Shown piece by piece: positions 18,245 to 27,801 of a stretch of 64,000 nucleotides of DNA. The notes beneath the pieces were generated by a model. The model did no database searches. It was not told the DNA's origin and saw nothing but the letters and a program-made list of their open reading frames with translations. A program made the position numbers and the translations under genes. Positions within the stretch are counted from its first letter, which is position 1. The number at the start of each line of letters is the position of its first letter. The DNA is from Corallococcus macrosporus (GTDB taxonomy: Bacteria > Myxococcota > Myxococcia > Myxococcales > Myxococcaceae), in NCBI RefSeq assembly GCF_017302985.1, contig NZ_JAFIMU010000004.1, positions 848,869 through 912,868 on the forward strand, written 5' to 3'.

Positions 18245-18506
18245 GCAAGCCTCGCGGAGGAGTCCACCCGGACTGGCATCGCGACCTAGCGCAGGTGGGG
18301 CCATCGCGGACAGTGGCGAATTCCAGACGGCGGAAAGGGGCGTCCGGTGGGAGGCCGCATGCGTCATCAGCGGATCGCGATGGATGCCATCAGCCCGGCT
18401 CGGCGCGCACCTTTGCGAGGCGTGGGCCCCCGGTGACAGGCTTGCGCCTTTCGGGCCGCGCGGAAGCTCGCGGCCTTGTGCACCCTGTCCGATGGGGGAA
18501 CCGAAG

Positions 18507-19073
18507 ATGTCCAGGTCGTTGCTGTTGGCGTCGTTCAACGAGGGCGTCCACCGTTCCATGGCCGGCAACCACGAGGCCGCGGTCCAGTCGTTTGATCAGG
18601 TCCTCGCCGTGGATCCACGCCACTTCCCCGCGCTCACCGCCAAGGCGTTCGCGCTCAAGCAGCTGGGGCGCACCGAGGAGGCCCTGAAGGGCTTCCAGCG
18701 CGCCATCGAGCTGGACCCGACCGCGGCGGACCCCTTGCGTGAGGCCGCGCTCTGCCAACTGGCGCTGGGTGAGCCGGAGGCCGCCGCCCTCCTGATGGAG
18801 CGGGCGGTTCAACACAACCCCACCCCCGGCTACCGCGAGGCCGCCGCCATCGAGGTCTACTCCCTGGGTAACACGCTGCTGACCCAGGGCCGGCGTCCGG
18901 ACAAGGCCCGTTACCGCCTGGCCCGCCAGGTCTTCGAGCTGGCCCTGGAGCTGTCCCCCGCCTACGTGGAGGCGGCCAAGGCCCTGGCGGACGTCTGGGA
19001 GCACCTGGGCGACCCTACCCAGCGGGAGCACTACACCCAGCTGGCGACCCGGCTGCGCCCCGCCTCCTCCTGA
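18507..19073 (+). CDS. TPR repeat protein
   Basis: A 188-residue, all-helical protein made of about four tetratricopeptide repeats. The repeat signatures (for example NEGVHRSMAGNHEAAVQSFDQVLAVDP) follow the W/L-G-Y-A-F-A-P spacing. Such proteins are protein-protein adaptors; no enzyme domain is visible and no signal peptide is present. The ATG at 18507 has GGGGGA seven bases upstream; an in-frame ATG at 18492 would add five residues. It stands alone, divergent from the antiporter across about 260 bp with nothing recognisable, and about 95 bp before the DAHP synthase gene. Confidence 0.84.
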   Translation: MSRSLLLASFNEGVHRSMAGNHEAAVQSFDQVLAVDPRHFPALTAKAFALKQLGRTEEALKGFQRAIELDPTAADPLREAALCQLALGEPEAAALLMERAVQHNPTPGYREAAAIEVYSLGNTLLTQGRRPDKARYRLARQVFELALELSPAYVEAAKALADVWEHLGDPTQREHYTQLATRLRPASS

Positions 19074-19167
19074 GGCCGCTGGCATCGAAATTTTACAAAA
19101 GCGGAGGGAAAGGGCGGGACGCCGGTGTTGAATACCGAGCGGCCCCCCCACCAGGAGAACCCTTCGC

Positions 19168-20304
19168 ATGATCGTGATGCTCGAGCCGGATTCCCCGGAA
19201 TCCGTCGTGAACGCCGTCCTCCAACTCGCTTCGCAGTACGAGGGCGTCACCCCGCGTGCCCACGTGGTCCAGGGCGCCGAGTCCACCATCACGGAGCTGT
19301 ACCTGCTGGGCTCCACCGCGCAGGTGCCGCTGGAGCCGTTCCAGCAGCTGCCCGGCGTGCGCCAGGTGGTCCGCGTCTCGCAGAAGTACCGCATCATCGG
19401 GCGGCACGGCGGTCAGCGCACCACGGCGAGCTTCGAGTACAACGGCGTCACCTTCGGCGACAACTCGGTGAACCTCTTCGCCGGCCTGTGCGCGGTGGAC
19501 TCGCCGGAGAGCGTGGACGCGATGATGGCGGCGCTCGCCCGCTGCGGCATCACCACCACGCGCATGGGGGCCTACAAGCCGCGCACCAACCCGTATGAGT
19601 TCCAGGGCCTGGGCGCGAAGTGCCTGCCCTACGTCTTCGAGTCCGCGGGCAAGCACGGCATCAAGGTCATCGCGATGGAGGTGACGCACCCGCGCCACAT
19701 CGACGAGATCAACGACGCGCTGAAGAACGCGGGCAACCCCACGGGCGTGATGCTCCAGGTGGGCACGCGCAACGCGCAGAACTTCGAGCTGCTCAAGGTG
19801 ATTGGCCAGCAGCGCACCTTCCCGGTGCTCTTCAAGCGCGGCATGGGCATCACGCTGGAGGAGTCCCTCAACGCGTGCGAGTACGTGGCGAGCGAGGGCA
19901 ACCCGAAGATCGTCTTCTGCCTGCGCGGCGTGAAGACGCACCTGGGTGACCCGCACCGCAACATGGTGGACTTCGCGCACGTGCCGGTGGTGCGCCGCCT
20001 CACCCGCATGCCGGTGTGCGTGGATCCGTCGCACGCCATTGGCCGCGCGGAGGCCCCGCCGGACGGGCTGCCGGACATCTTCCACGCGATTGGCCAGGGA
20101 CTCATCGCGGGCGCGTCCATGGTGCTGGTGGACTTCCACCCGACGCCGGAGAAGGCGCTGTGCGACGGGCCGCAGGCGCTGCGCCTGGAGCAGCTGGGCG
20201 CGCTCCAGCGCTACACGAACATCGTGCGCGCCGCGTACACGGAGGCCGTGCGCAACGGCGACGGGACGCAGGCGGGCGCCAAGGCCGCGGCCGTCAGCCG
20301 CTGA
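19168..20304 (+). CDS. aroF: 3-deoxy-7-phosphoheptulonate (DAHP) synthase
   Basis: Catalyses the first step of the shikimate pathway: phosphoenolpyruvate plus erythrose 4-phosphate gives DAHP. The 378-residue protein has an N-terminal ferredoxin-like regulatory domain (about residues 1-90) and a TIM-barrel catalytic domain typical of the I-beta class. Diagnostic motifs are RMGAYKPRTNPYEFQGLG, LFKRGMGITLEE and CVDPSHAIGR. The N-terminal domain suggests allosteric feedback by aromatic products. Its 3' end overlaps that of the convergent prephenate dehydratase gene by 11 nt, grouping aromatic amino acid genes at one site. Confidence 0.96.
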   Translation: MIVMLEPDSPESVVNAVLQLASQYEGVTPRAHVVQGAESTITELYLLGSTAQVPLEPFQQLPGVRQVVRVSQKYRIIGRHGGQRTTASFEYNGVTFGDNSVNLFAGLCAVDSPESVDAMMAALARCGITTTRMGAYKPRTNPYEFQGLGAKCLPYVFESAGKHGIKVIAMEVTHPRHIDEINDALKNAGNPTGVMLQVGTRNAQNFELLKVIGQQRTFPVLFKRGMGITLEESLNACEYVASEGNPKIVFCLRGVKTHLGDPHRNMVDFAHVPVVRRLTRMPVCVDPSHAIGRAEAPPDGLPDIFHAIGQGLIAGASMVLVDFHPTPEKALCDGPQALRLEQLGALQRYTNIVRAAYTEAVRNGDGTQAGAKAAAVSR

Positions 20305-21127
20305 TGGCGTAGCTGCCCAGGACCTGGAGCGACGTGCACAGGCTCCGGGCCTGGGACAGGGCAGACTTCACCGGCGCGGAGTCCTCCGCGCCGTCCACGT
20401 CCAGGCACCAGCGGTAGTCCCAGGCGCGCACGCCGCCGGGCCGCGACTCCAGCCGCGCGACGTTCACCCCCTGCGAGGCGAAGGCGGAGAGCACGCCCGC
20501 GAGCGCGCCGGGGCCGTTGTCGAGCGTGAGCACCAGCGACGTCTTCCAGCGCGGGCCCAGGTTCGGCGGCACGGCCGTGCCCACCGCGAGGAAGCGCGTG
20601 GCGTTGTCCGGCGAGTCCGCGATGTCCTCCGCCAGCACCGTGAGGCCGTAGAGCTCCGCCGCGGTCCGGCTGGCGATGGCCGCCGTGCCTTCCAGCGCCT
20701 CCTGTGCCACGCGCCGCGCGGCGACGGCGGTGTTCGCTTCGGGCACGGGCTGGAGGTGGTGCTTGCGCAGCCAGGCTCCGCACTGCGCCAGCGCTTGCGG
20801 ATGGGACAGCGCGCGCGTGAGCCCTTCCAGCGTGCGGCCCGGCGGCGCGAGCAGGCAGTGGCGCACGCGCAGGCGCAGCTCACCGGCGATGGGCGGGGTG
20901 AACTCCAGCAGCAGGTCCACCACCTCCGCTACCGGCCCCGCGAGCGCGCTCTCCATGGGGACGACGCCGCCGTCCACCGAGCCCCGGGCCACGGCCTCGA
21001 AGACGTCGCGGAAGGTGGGGCAGGGGATGCGCGTCACCGAGGCGCCGAAGAAGGCGCCCGTGGCCTCGTCGCCGTACGCGCCGCGCTCGCCCTGGAAGGC
21101 GATGCGGCGGGGGGCGGCGTCAGCCAT
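20294..21127 (-). CDS. Prephenate dehydratase (stand-alone, with ACT domain)
   Basis: Converts prephenate to phenylpyruvate for phenylalanine synthesis. The 277-residue protein has the two-lobed dehydratase domain starting with FQGERGAYGDEA, with the catalytic TRF motif in NATRFLAV. A C-terminal ACT domain carries the Phe-binding signatures GPGALAGVL and LESRP, so it should be feedback inhibited. It lacks the chorismate mutase region found in its upstream paralogue. Its ATG at 21127 lies inside the end of that gene (8-nt overlap), which indicates translational coupling. It was probably created by tandem duplication followed by loss of the mutase domain. Confidence 0.92.
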   Translation of the reverse strand: MADAAPRRIAFQGERGAYGDEATGAFFGASVTRIPCPTFRDVFEAVARGSVDGGVVPMESALAGPVAEVVDLLLEFTPPIAGELRLRVRHCLLAPPGRTLEGLTRALSHPQALAQCGAWLRKHHLQPVPEANTAVAARRVAQEALEGTAAIASRTAAELYGLTVLAEDIADSPDNATRFLAVGTAVPPNLGPRWKTSLVLTLDNGPGALAGVLSAFASQGVNVARLESRPGGVRAWDYRWCLDVDGAEDSAPVKSALSQARSLCTSLQVLGSYAISG

Positions 21128-22259
21128 CGAGTGGCTCCGCTCGCGGGTACGTGCCCAGCACGCGCAGCGACGACGTGAGCGGACGCAGGTCGTCCAGCGC
21201 GGCCGTCACGGCGGCGGACGCGGCGTGGCCCTCCACGTCCAGGTAGAAGCGGTATTGCCACGGCGCGCCCGGGATGGGGCGCGACTCCAGCTTGGAGAGG
21301 TTCACCCCGCGCTGCGTGAGCCGCTGGAGCACCTGGCCCAGCGCGCCCGGGCGGTGCTCCAGCACGACGAGCAGCGACGTCTTGCACGGCACGTCCGGCG
21401 CGAGCGGCGTGGGCTGGCGCGCCACCTCCACGAAGCGCGTGAAGTCCGAGCCGGGCTGCAGGTCGCTGGCGAGCACCACGAGCCCAAAGCGGCTGGCGGC
21501 GGACTCGCTGGCGATGGCGGCCACGGTGGGGTCGTTGCGGTCCGCGACCATCTGCGCGGCGACGGCGGTGTCCGGCCCCAGCACGGCGCGGGCACCGGGC
21601 ACGTGCGTGCGCAGGAAGTCCTCGCATTGCGCCAGCGCCTGCGGATGCGACAGCACCTCGCGCAGGTCCTCCAGCTTCGCGCCCTTCACGCCCAGCAGCC
21701 GGTGGTCCACCTGGCTCACGACTTCGCCGGTGATGACGGCGTCGCCCGCGGCGAGCACGTCGTACGTCTCGTTCATGCTGCCGGCGGTGGTGTTCTCGAT
21801 GGGCAGCAGCAGCAGGTCCTGCTCGCCGCGCTTCAGGGCCTCCACGGCCTGCCGGGCGCTGTCGAAGCCGGTGAGGAGCACGCCGCCCGGACGGTGGCCG
21901 TAGCGCTGGCGGGCGGCCAGGTGGCTGTAAGAGCCCTCGACGCCCAGGTAGCCCACGCGCAGGGGCGTGGTGTCCAGCCGGGTCACGAGCGCCTGCTGCC
22001 GGGCCACGGACATGTCCAGGATGACGCGATAGAGGCGTTCGACCTCGTGTGGATCCAGGCCGCGCTCGGCTGCCCGGCCGCGCAGCTTGCGCAGGAGCAG
22101 GTCCTCGCGCTGCGGGTCCCGGAAGGGCCAGGCCGTCACCAGCTTGGCGCGCGCCACGTCGTCGGCCAGGGCCATGCGCCGCTGGAGCGCATCGAGGATG
22201 TCCTCGTCGATGCGTTCGATTTGCCCCCGCAGGGTCTCCAGGTTGGGGATGTCCGCCAT
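21120..22259 (-). CDS. pheA: Bifunctional chorismate mutase/prephenate dehydratase
   Basis: A P-protein of 379 residues. Residues about 1-85 form an AroQ-type helical chorismate mutase (LETLRGQIERIDEDILDALQ, then RMALADDVARAK). Next is a dehydratase domain with VGYLGVEGSYSHLAA and the catalytic TRF in DFTRFVEV, and a C-terminal ACT domain with RPGALGQVL and LESRP. It converts chorismate to prephenate and on to phenylpyruvate, under phenylalanine feedback. The ATG at 22259 is chosen because the mutase helix starts directly after it. The gene is the first of a coupled pair with the second, single-function dehydratase. Confidence 0.94.
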   Translation of the reverse strand: MADIPNLETLRGQIERIDEDILDALQRRMALADDVARAKLVTAWPFRDPQREDLLLRKLRGRAAERGLDPHEVERLYRVILDMSVARQQALVTRLDTTPLRVGYLGVEGSYSHLAARQRYGHRPGGVLLTGFDSARQAVEALKRGEQDLLLLPIENTTAGSMNETYDVLAAGDAVITGEVVSQVDHRLLGVKGAKLEDLREVLSHPQALAQCEDFLRTHVPGARAVLGPDTAVAAQMVADRNDPTVAAIASESAASRFGLVVLASDLQPGSDFTRFVEVARQPTPLAPDVPCKTSLLVVLEHRPGALGQVLQRLTQRGVNLSKLESRPIPGAPWQYRFYLDVEGHAASAAVTAALDDLRPLTSSLRVLGTYPRAEPLDG

Positions 22260-22280
22260 GGCCGGAACATAACAACTCCA

Positions 22281-22302
22281 GGGAGCCGGGGGCCCGGCTC
22301 CC
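22281..22302 (-). terminator. Hairpin at the 3' end of the RHS gene
   Basis: A 9-bp GC-rich stem (22281-22289 with 22294-22302) with a four-base loop, 16 nt past the RHS stop and before pheA. On the minus strand it is followed by a T/G-containing stretch, so it probably separates the RHS transcript from pheA. Confidence 0.6.
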
Positions 22303-22317
22303 TTCGTGCCCACGTGC

Positions 22318-25300
22318 TCAATCGGGCATGCGCTTCTCGATTTCCTTCCCTCCGCCATTCGTGACGACATCCGCCGCCACCTTCGTCGCCTCCATCCCGA
22401 TGTTGGTGCCGAGCTTCACGGGCGTGTTGCCGGTAACCGATGAAATGGTGGTCGTCGCCAGATGACTGGTTTCGAGGGTGCCTGACAGCTTCGTCAATAC
22501 GCTTCCAAACGCGTTATCAATCTTCCCTCCGACGGCTCCCCCCAGGTAACCGGTCAGCCCGCCTATCAACGTGCTCTTGATGTCGGGGGATTTGGGGCTC
22601 CCCACGGTTCCCGCGGCGGCGCCGCCCATGCCCGCGATTCCCCCGGCTGCCCTCGTATAGGAGACAGCGGCCGCGGCTGTGATCTCGCCCCGGAGCGCCA
22701 TTTGCGCAAGCTTTCCTCCGACGCCCCCCATGGCCACACTGCTAACGCCCGCAACCACAATCGGCCCGGCCTCCAGTTTCGCGGTCGGACTGCTCCTGTT
22801 GCTGAACATCTGGCTGCCAACTTCAATGCCCATCGAGACGACCGCCATTGCTACGGGCACCCAGAACCGGCCATCCGGATCGATGTACTTGTATGGGCTG
22901 TTGTTCGCGTAGTTGTAACGATTGAAGTTGACGCCGGTGTTCGCATCCATCGTCACCGGATCGATGCTCAAGAACCGCCCCGCCACCGGGTCGTAATACC
23001 GCTGCTGCATGTACGTCAGGCCGGTCGCGCTGTCGTTCACGTGCCCCGCGAATCCAATCGTGGGCTGAGCCCCGGAATGTGTCAGGCCATACGGCTCGTA
23101 ATAGGTGCGGTTCTGGATCGTGCGCGCCGAGTCCGTCCGCGCCACCACGCTGCCCAGGCCATCCGTGTGGATGTACGACACGCCGATGTCCGCCAGGAGC
23201 GTGCCGTTCAAATACACGTACTTGCTCTCCACGGGCGCTGAAGCTCCCACCGTCGTGGTCCCGTAGAGCAGCTGGCCGTCCTGCGTGTAGAGCTGGAGCT
23301 GCGTCTGGTTGCTGCCATCCGTCTTGACGATCTGGATGCGCCGGCCCCGTCCATCGTACGAATACGTCGCCTTCCCGGTGGCGGACGTCATGCGGTTGGC
23401 CAGGTCGAACGTATACGTCTGGCCACCGCGCTGCGTGATGTTGCCGTTGCTGTCGTAGCCGTAGCTGAAGCTGTACGGCGCGGCATTGCCAGACACGCTG
23501 CTCAAGCGGTTCCGCGCGTAGTCGATGTTGTGCGCGCTCGTGCGTGCCGTGGCTCCCGCGGTCACCGTGGTCGAGATGACGTTGTCGAGCGCGTCGTTGC
23601 TATACGTGACCGTGCCCCACAGGTTCGGCGCACTGACGCTGTAGAGGCGATCGAGCCCGTCATAGGCCATGTTGCGCGTGCTCACGCCCTGCTGCTGGTC
23701 CGCGATGCCAATGACGTTGCCGTTCTCGTCGTAGCTGTAGACGTCGTTGAGCACGCTGGTGTCGCTGACCTGGCGGGGCAGGCCGCGCGTGTTCTGCGTC
23801 ATCGTATGGACGAGCCCGTTGGCGTAGACGAACCCGGCGATGGCCCCGTTGGGGTGATAGGTGATGTCGTTGGCGTAGTAGCTCACCAGGGTCGGCTCAC
23901 CCAGGGCGTTGGGGCTATACGTGATGGCCGTGCGCGCCGTGTCCGGATAGGTCAGCCTGGCCAGCGACGCGTTGGCGTCATAGGCGCGGTTGATGAAGTA
24001 CGTCTTGCCGCCGTAGGTGAGCCGCTCCTCCTCCAGCAGCCGCCTGCGGTTGTAGGTGTTGGTCCAGACCGCGCCATTGGACGTGTTCGTCAGCGGCAGA
24101 CCGTCCGCCGTATAGGTCTGCGTGATGGATGGGCTGGCGTCTCCGAAGACCGTGCTCGTCACGCGGTTCAACGCGTCATAGCCATACGTGACCTTCCGGG
24201 CCGCTGGGACGCTGGCGCTGTCACAGGTGCTCGTCGACGGAAGAGACAGTCCGGTGGCGCGCCAGGCGACGTTGCCCGCCGCGTCGTACGTCTGCACGGT
24301 GGAGCCGGTCTCGGGCTCGATGGTCTTGCACAGGCGCTGGTTCGCGTCATAGGCGTAGGTGCGCGTGGAGAAGACGCCGTCGACGCCGCGCGTGAAACCC
24401 GTCGTCTGCCCGAACACGTTGCGCGTGAAGGTCGTCGTCAGGCCATACGGCTGGACGATGGTGGCCGGCGCTCCCTCGGAGGGCTGGTCCAGTGCCCAGA
24501 AGCGGGTGTCGGTCACCTGACTGCGGGCACTGGTCACGCGCCGCACGAAGCCATCCAGATACTGGGTTGTCGTCGTCAGGTTGCCCAGCTCGCTCGCGAG
24601 GGTGAGGCTGGTGACACGGCCCAGCGCATCGTAGGCGGTGCTGGTGCCGGCGGGGGTCTCACTGACGTCGTTGAGGGTGCGTTGCGCGTAGGACTCGAAG
24701 GTGGGTCTGCCGTTGATGTCGAAGCGTCGCAGGACCATGCGGCGCGTGCCCGCCTCGTTGGCGGCGTCGAAGGTGCGTGTCAGCAGCGGACGCAGCAGGG
24801 CATCCAGGTACGTGACCGTGCGCGCGTTGCCCGTGGAGACCGTCTGGCGCCAGTGTCCGGCGGGCAGGCCGTACTCGGCGAAGCCGACGGGCTCCAGTAC
24901 CATCGAGGTGGCGTTCCAGGACACCGAGTCCCCGGCGGGATACGCGATGAGGTTGAGCCGGCCCACTGCGTCGTAGCCGTAGCCGGTCGTGAAGCCCGCG
25001 GCGTCGGTCGTGGAGGTGATCTGCCCGATGCCGTTGATGACCGCGCTCTCGCTGGTGCCCGTGGGATGGCTGGTGTTCCGCGGCAGGCCGGCCTTGTAGT
25101 TCGAATACGTGGTCGTGTTGTTCCGGCCGTCCTTGCGGGTCGCCAGCGTGCCGTCCGGGTAATACGTCAGCGTCTGTTCCAGGGCGCCGAACCGGCTGAC
25201 CGTCGCCAGCGTCGCGGTGGTCGCGTCATAGGTGTTCGACTCCATCACCTTGCCCGTGCTGCCCTCGGTCACGGTGGCGACCTGTCCCAGCACCCACTTC

Positions 25301-27096
25301 GGCAGGTTGTCGCTGTAGGTCGTCGTCTCGGTGCGGCTGTAGCCCAGGCTGCTGGAGCGGGTCACCGATGTGGGCCGCACGAGCGTGTCGAAGCTGTTCG
25401 CGGTCCACAGGAACGTCTCGCCCTGCTGGGTCACGGCCTGCGCGTCCACCGGCATGTAGCGGGCGAGCAGGTCGCCGTCACCCAGGTTGTAGCTGGCGGT
25501 GCCCGCGCGCGAGGGATAGGGCCCTGCGTCCGGCGCGCGGTAACGGAGGGTCCGGGTGCTCAGCGCGGTCGTGCCGTTCCAGCCGGTGTCCACTCGCTGT
25601 AGCTGGCCTTCCGACACGTTGTAGCTGTTGCCAAAGATGTACCGCGTCCGCTCACTGCGGGGGTCGGTCACCGTCACGATCTTGATGGACGGGCAGCCAG
25701 CGCCGCAGGGCTCCCAGCTGGCATTGGTCGGGCCATAGTCATAGGTCCAGGCCATGTTGCTCAGCCCCGGGCCGGAGATGTCCTTGCGGGTCAGCGCATA
25801 GGTATAGAAATAGCGCGGCACCAACGCGAAGTTGGACCCGTCCGGGTAGTTCCAACATTGCTTGTACACGTTCGAACGGCCATGCGTGGTGGGCGTCAGC
25901 GTGAAGCTGCCGCTCGCGCCCGACGGGTGACGCATGGTGCCGGCGACGACGTAGGAATTGAGGTTCGCCGGGTACTCGCAACTGGGGCCGCCCAGGTAGA
26001 GCAGTTCCTGGAACAGCGGGTCCGTGCCGCTGAACTGCCAGCTGGTCCCATCCGGGAGGGTCACCTGGTTCAGGTCGGGGACGCCCTGGCTCGTCGAGCG
26101 ATAGCTGTACGTCCAGGTGCGGACCCCATCCGTGACGGAGGAGATGACCTTGGGGCTGCTGGCATTGCCATACGACAGCCGGAGCACGCGCCCGTCGCTC
26201 GCGCTGATCGTCGTGACATTCTCGGGATTGGCGGGGTCGTAGGTGTATTGCACCGTGTTGCCGAAGCGATCGGTGATGAGCGTGGGAAGCAGCCACACCT
26301 CCGCGCGGTCGAGATAGGGCTGGGCGGCGACGCGGAAGAAGCCGTCGGGCTTGCTCAGCGATTTCGCGCGGTAGGTCACGAGCTGGTCGAAGCGATACCG
26401 CGTCCCATCCGGTGAAGTGACCAGGAACCCTTCTCCCAGCATGGAGCTGGTGGCCAGGGTCGGCAGGCAGCTGACCGACCAGAACTTGCTGGTGACGATC
26501 GGATAGTTGTCGACGGGGCCCGGCGCGAGGGTGTTGTCGGGGCTGCGCCGCAGCAATTGCTGGTCGCCCTCGCCGGGAATGTAGAGGGAGTTGCCCTGCC
26601 AGAACTCCTCCGCATCCCAATGGCCGGAGTTGTTGGCGCCCAGGGCCGGCGGCGGCGCGCCGAAGCTGCTGCAACGCGCATGGGTTCCGTCGGTGCCCTT
26701 CCAGCCATCCCGGCTGGCGAACACCCCGTGGATGTGAGGAATATCCAGCAGCCACCTGCCGAATGGCCGTGCGCTCAGCCCGGGAGTACTGGTGATCAAC
26801 CTGCGCCCGACGGCCACGGGCAGCTTGCTGTTGCCGGGAAGGCTGACGTCGGTCTGCACGAACTCCAGGCGCCCACTGTAGAGGTTGACCTGATCGCCAA
26901 ACAGGTCGGTGCCAATCGCAGTGACCGCGCCTGGCGCCTTCACGGCCTTGGACAGCTCGGCGAAGGTCGTGGTCTGCGCCTGTGCCAGGCCAGCGCACAG
27001 GCTGACCATGGCGGCGACGGCACGGCGTCTCGGGAGAGGGTTCAGCGCCGCCCAACACGCGTGGAACAGCACACACAGAACCCGATACGCGAACAT
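22318..27096 (-). CDS. RHS/YD-repeat protein with C-terminal variable domain
   Basis: A 1592-residue exported RHS-family protein. A signal peptide (hydrophobic core ending AGLAQA, about residue 41) is followed by an N-terminal beta-rich region and many YD repeats (forms such as GYDAVGRLN, YDALGRVTSL and YDANQRL) up to about residue 1350. The conserved RHS core end (MQQRYYDPVAGRFLSIDP) is near residue 1360. After PDGR, about residue 1407, comes a roughly 185-residue C-terminal region rich in Gly and Ala with a hydrophobic start. RHS shells enclose such variable domains, which are often toxins; I do not recognise this one. No immunity-like gene follows, since pheA lies 59 bp downstream. GC content is visibly lower than in the neighbouring genes. 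Confidence 0.93.
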   Translation of the reverse strand: MFAYRVLCVLFHACWAALNPLPRRRAVAAMVSLCAGLAQAQTTTFAELSKAVKAPGAVTAIGTDLFGDQVNLYSGRLEFVQTDVSLPGNSKLPVAVGRRLITSTPGLSARPFGRWLLDIPHIHGVFASRDGWKGTDGTHARCSSFGAPPPALGANNSGHWDAEEFWQGNSLYIPGEGDQQLLRRSPDNTLAPGPVDNYPIVTSKFWSVSCLPTLATSSMLGEGFLVTSPDGTRYRFDQLVTYRAKSLSKPDGFFRVAAQPYLDRAEVWLLPTLITDRFGNTVQYTYDPANPENVTTISASDGRVLRLSYGNASSPKVISSVTDGVRTWTYSYRSTSQGVPDLNQVTLPDGTSWQFSGTDPLFQELLYLGGPSCEYPANLNSYVVAGTMRHPSGASGSFTLTPTTHGRSNVYKQCWNYPDGSNFALVPRYFYTYALTRKDISGPGLSNMAWTYDYGPTNASWEPCGAGCPSIKIVTVTDPRSERTRYIFGNSYNVSEGQLQRVDTGWNGTTALSTRTLRYRAPDAGPYPSRAGTASYNLGDGDLLARYMPVDAQAVTQQGETFLWTANSFDTLVRPTSVTRSSSLGYSRTETTTYSDNLPKWVLGQVATVTEGSTGKVMESNTYDATTATLATVSRFGALEQTLTYYPDGTLATRKDGRNNTTTYSNYKAGLPRNTSHPTGTSESAVINGIGQITSTTDAAGFTTGYGYDAVGRLNLIAYPAGDSVSWNATSMVLEPVGFAEYGLPAGHWRQTVSTGNARTVTYLDALLRPLLTRTFDAANEAGTRRMVLRRFDINGRPTFESYAQRTLNDVSETPAGTSTAYDALGRVTSLTLASELGNLTTTTQYLDGFVRRVTSARSQVTDTRFWALDQPSEGAPATIVQPYGLTTTFTRNVFGQTTGFTRGVDGVFSTRTYAYDANQRLCKTIEPETGSTVQTYDAAGNVAWRATGLSLPSTSTCDSASVPAARKVTYGYDALNRVTSTVFGDASPSITQTYTADGLPLTNTSNGAVWTNTYNRRRLLEEERLTYGGKTYFINRAYDANASLARLTYPDTARTAITYSPNALGEPTLVSYYANDITYHPNGAIAGFVYANGLVHTMTQNTRGLPRQVSDTSVLNDVYSYDENGNVIGIADQQQGVSTRNMAYDGLDRLYSVSAPNLWGTVTYSNDALDNVISTTVTAGATARTSAHNIDYARNRLSSVSGNAAPYSFSYGYDSNGNITQRGGQTYTFDLANRMTSATGKATYSYDGRGRRIQIVKTDGSNQTQLQLYTQDGQLLYGTTTVGASAPVESKYVYLNGTLLADIGVSYIHTDGLGSVVARTDSARTIQNRTYYEPYGLTHSGAQPTIGFAGHVNDSATGLTYMQQRYYDPVAGRFLSIDPVTMDANTGVNFNRYNYANNSPYKYIDPDGRFWVPVAMAVVSMGIEVGSQMFSNRSSPTAKLEAGPIVVAGVSSVAMGGVGGKLAQMALRGEITAAAAVSYTRAAGGIAGMGGAAAGTVGSPKSPDIKSTLIGGLTGYLGGAVGGKIDNAFGSVLTKLSGTLETSHLATTTISSVTGNTPVKLGTNIGMEATKVAADVVTNGGGKEIEKRMPD

Positions 27097-27210
27097 GCGT
27101 CAGCCCTTCGTGGATTGAGGATTGGCTCCACGGAGGGCCAGGAGGGGAGGCCCACCGTTGTCAGGGCCTTACAACCCATCCTGGAGAGGCGGACATTCCC
27201 CGGACTCCCG

Positions 27211-27801
27211 TCACATTCCCAGGCGCCGGGCGAGCTCCGGGGGCACCGGGTAGACGGACTCCTTCGGCAGGAGGCGCGTGGCTTGGTCCGCGCGGCCGTC
27301 GTCCAGGTGCTTGCGCAGTTTCTGGACCAGGGGCGTGAGGTCGGTGATGGAGACGGTCCAGTCGTCCACGAAGCGCTGGATGACGGCGCGGCTCAGGCCC
27401 ACCTGGATGCTGTCGTGGGGCAGGCCCGCGCCGCGCAGCGTGCGCTCCGGGTCCCACTGGACGTGGACGGGCGCGGACTCGAAGGCCTTGCGCCACGCGT
27501 CCGGGGAGCCGTGGGCCTTTGGCTCGTAGCCGGTGAGGACCGCCGAACCCAGCGCCTCCTCCCAGCCGGAGCGCTTGATGCGGACCGCGAGCGTGCGCTC
27601 CTGGCCGCTCTTCCGTCCGAAGTTGGAACGGTGCATGAGCCACAGGAGGCTGGGTTTGATCCACGTCATCCGGCCCACGGAGAACGGCGGGCCGAACTTC
27701 TGCTGCTTCACGGCCACGTCCGCGATGGCGTCGGAGTAGGCCTGGTACATCACGATGGTGGCTCGGTCGAAGTCGGCGCGGACTTCGCGGGCTGCGCTCA
27801 T
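27211..27801 (-). CDS. DUF4291 family protein
   Basis: A 196-residue cytosolic protein recognisable as DUF4291 by the N-terminal ATIVMYQAYSDAIAD and the conserved FSVGRMTWIKPSLLWLMHRSNFG segment, followed by the QERTLAVRIKRSGWEEAL block. The family is widespread but has no established biochemical role that I can state. The ATG at 27801 overlaps the stop of the upstream EVE-domain gene as ATGA, so the two are co-translated. EVE domains bind modified bases, so a nucleic-acid-linked role is conceivable, but this is guilt by association only. Confidence 0.88.
   Translation of the reverse strand: MSAAREVRADFDRATIVMYQAYSDAIADVAVKQQKFGPPFSVGRMTWIKPSLLWLMHRSNFGRKSGQERTLAVRIKRSGWEEALGSAVLTGYEPKAHGSPDAWRKAFESAPVHVQWDPERTLRGAGLPHDSIQVGLSRAVIQRFVDDWTVSITDLTPLVQKLRKHLDDGRADQATRLLPKESVYPVPPELARRLGM

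Noticed and set aside
16628..18568. Antiporter start at 18568
   Set aside because: The extra 108 residues are not membrane-like and overlap the divergent TPR gene start.
23530..25602. A 690-codon plus-strand frame opposite the RHS gene
   Set aside because: It mirrors the RHS repeats; valine, arginine and glycine-rich shadow sequence with no domain.
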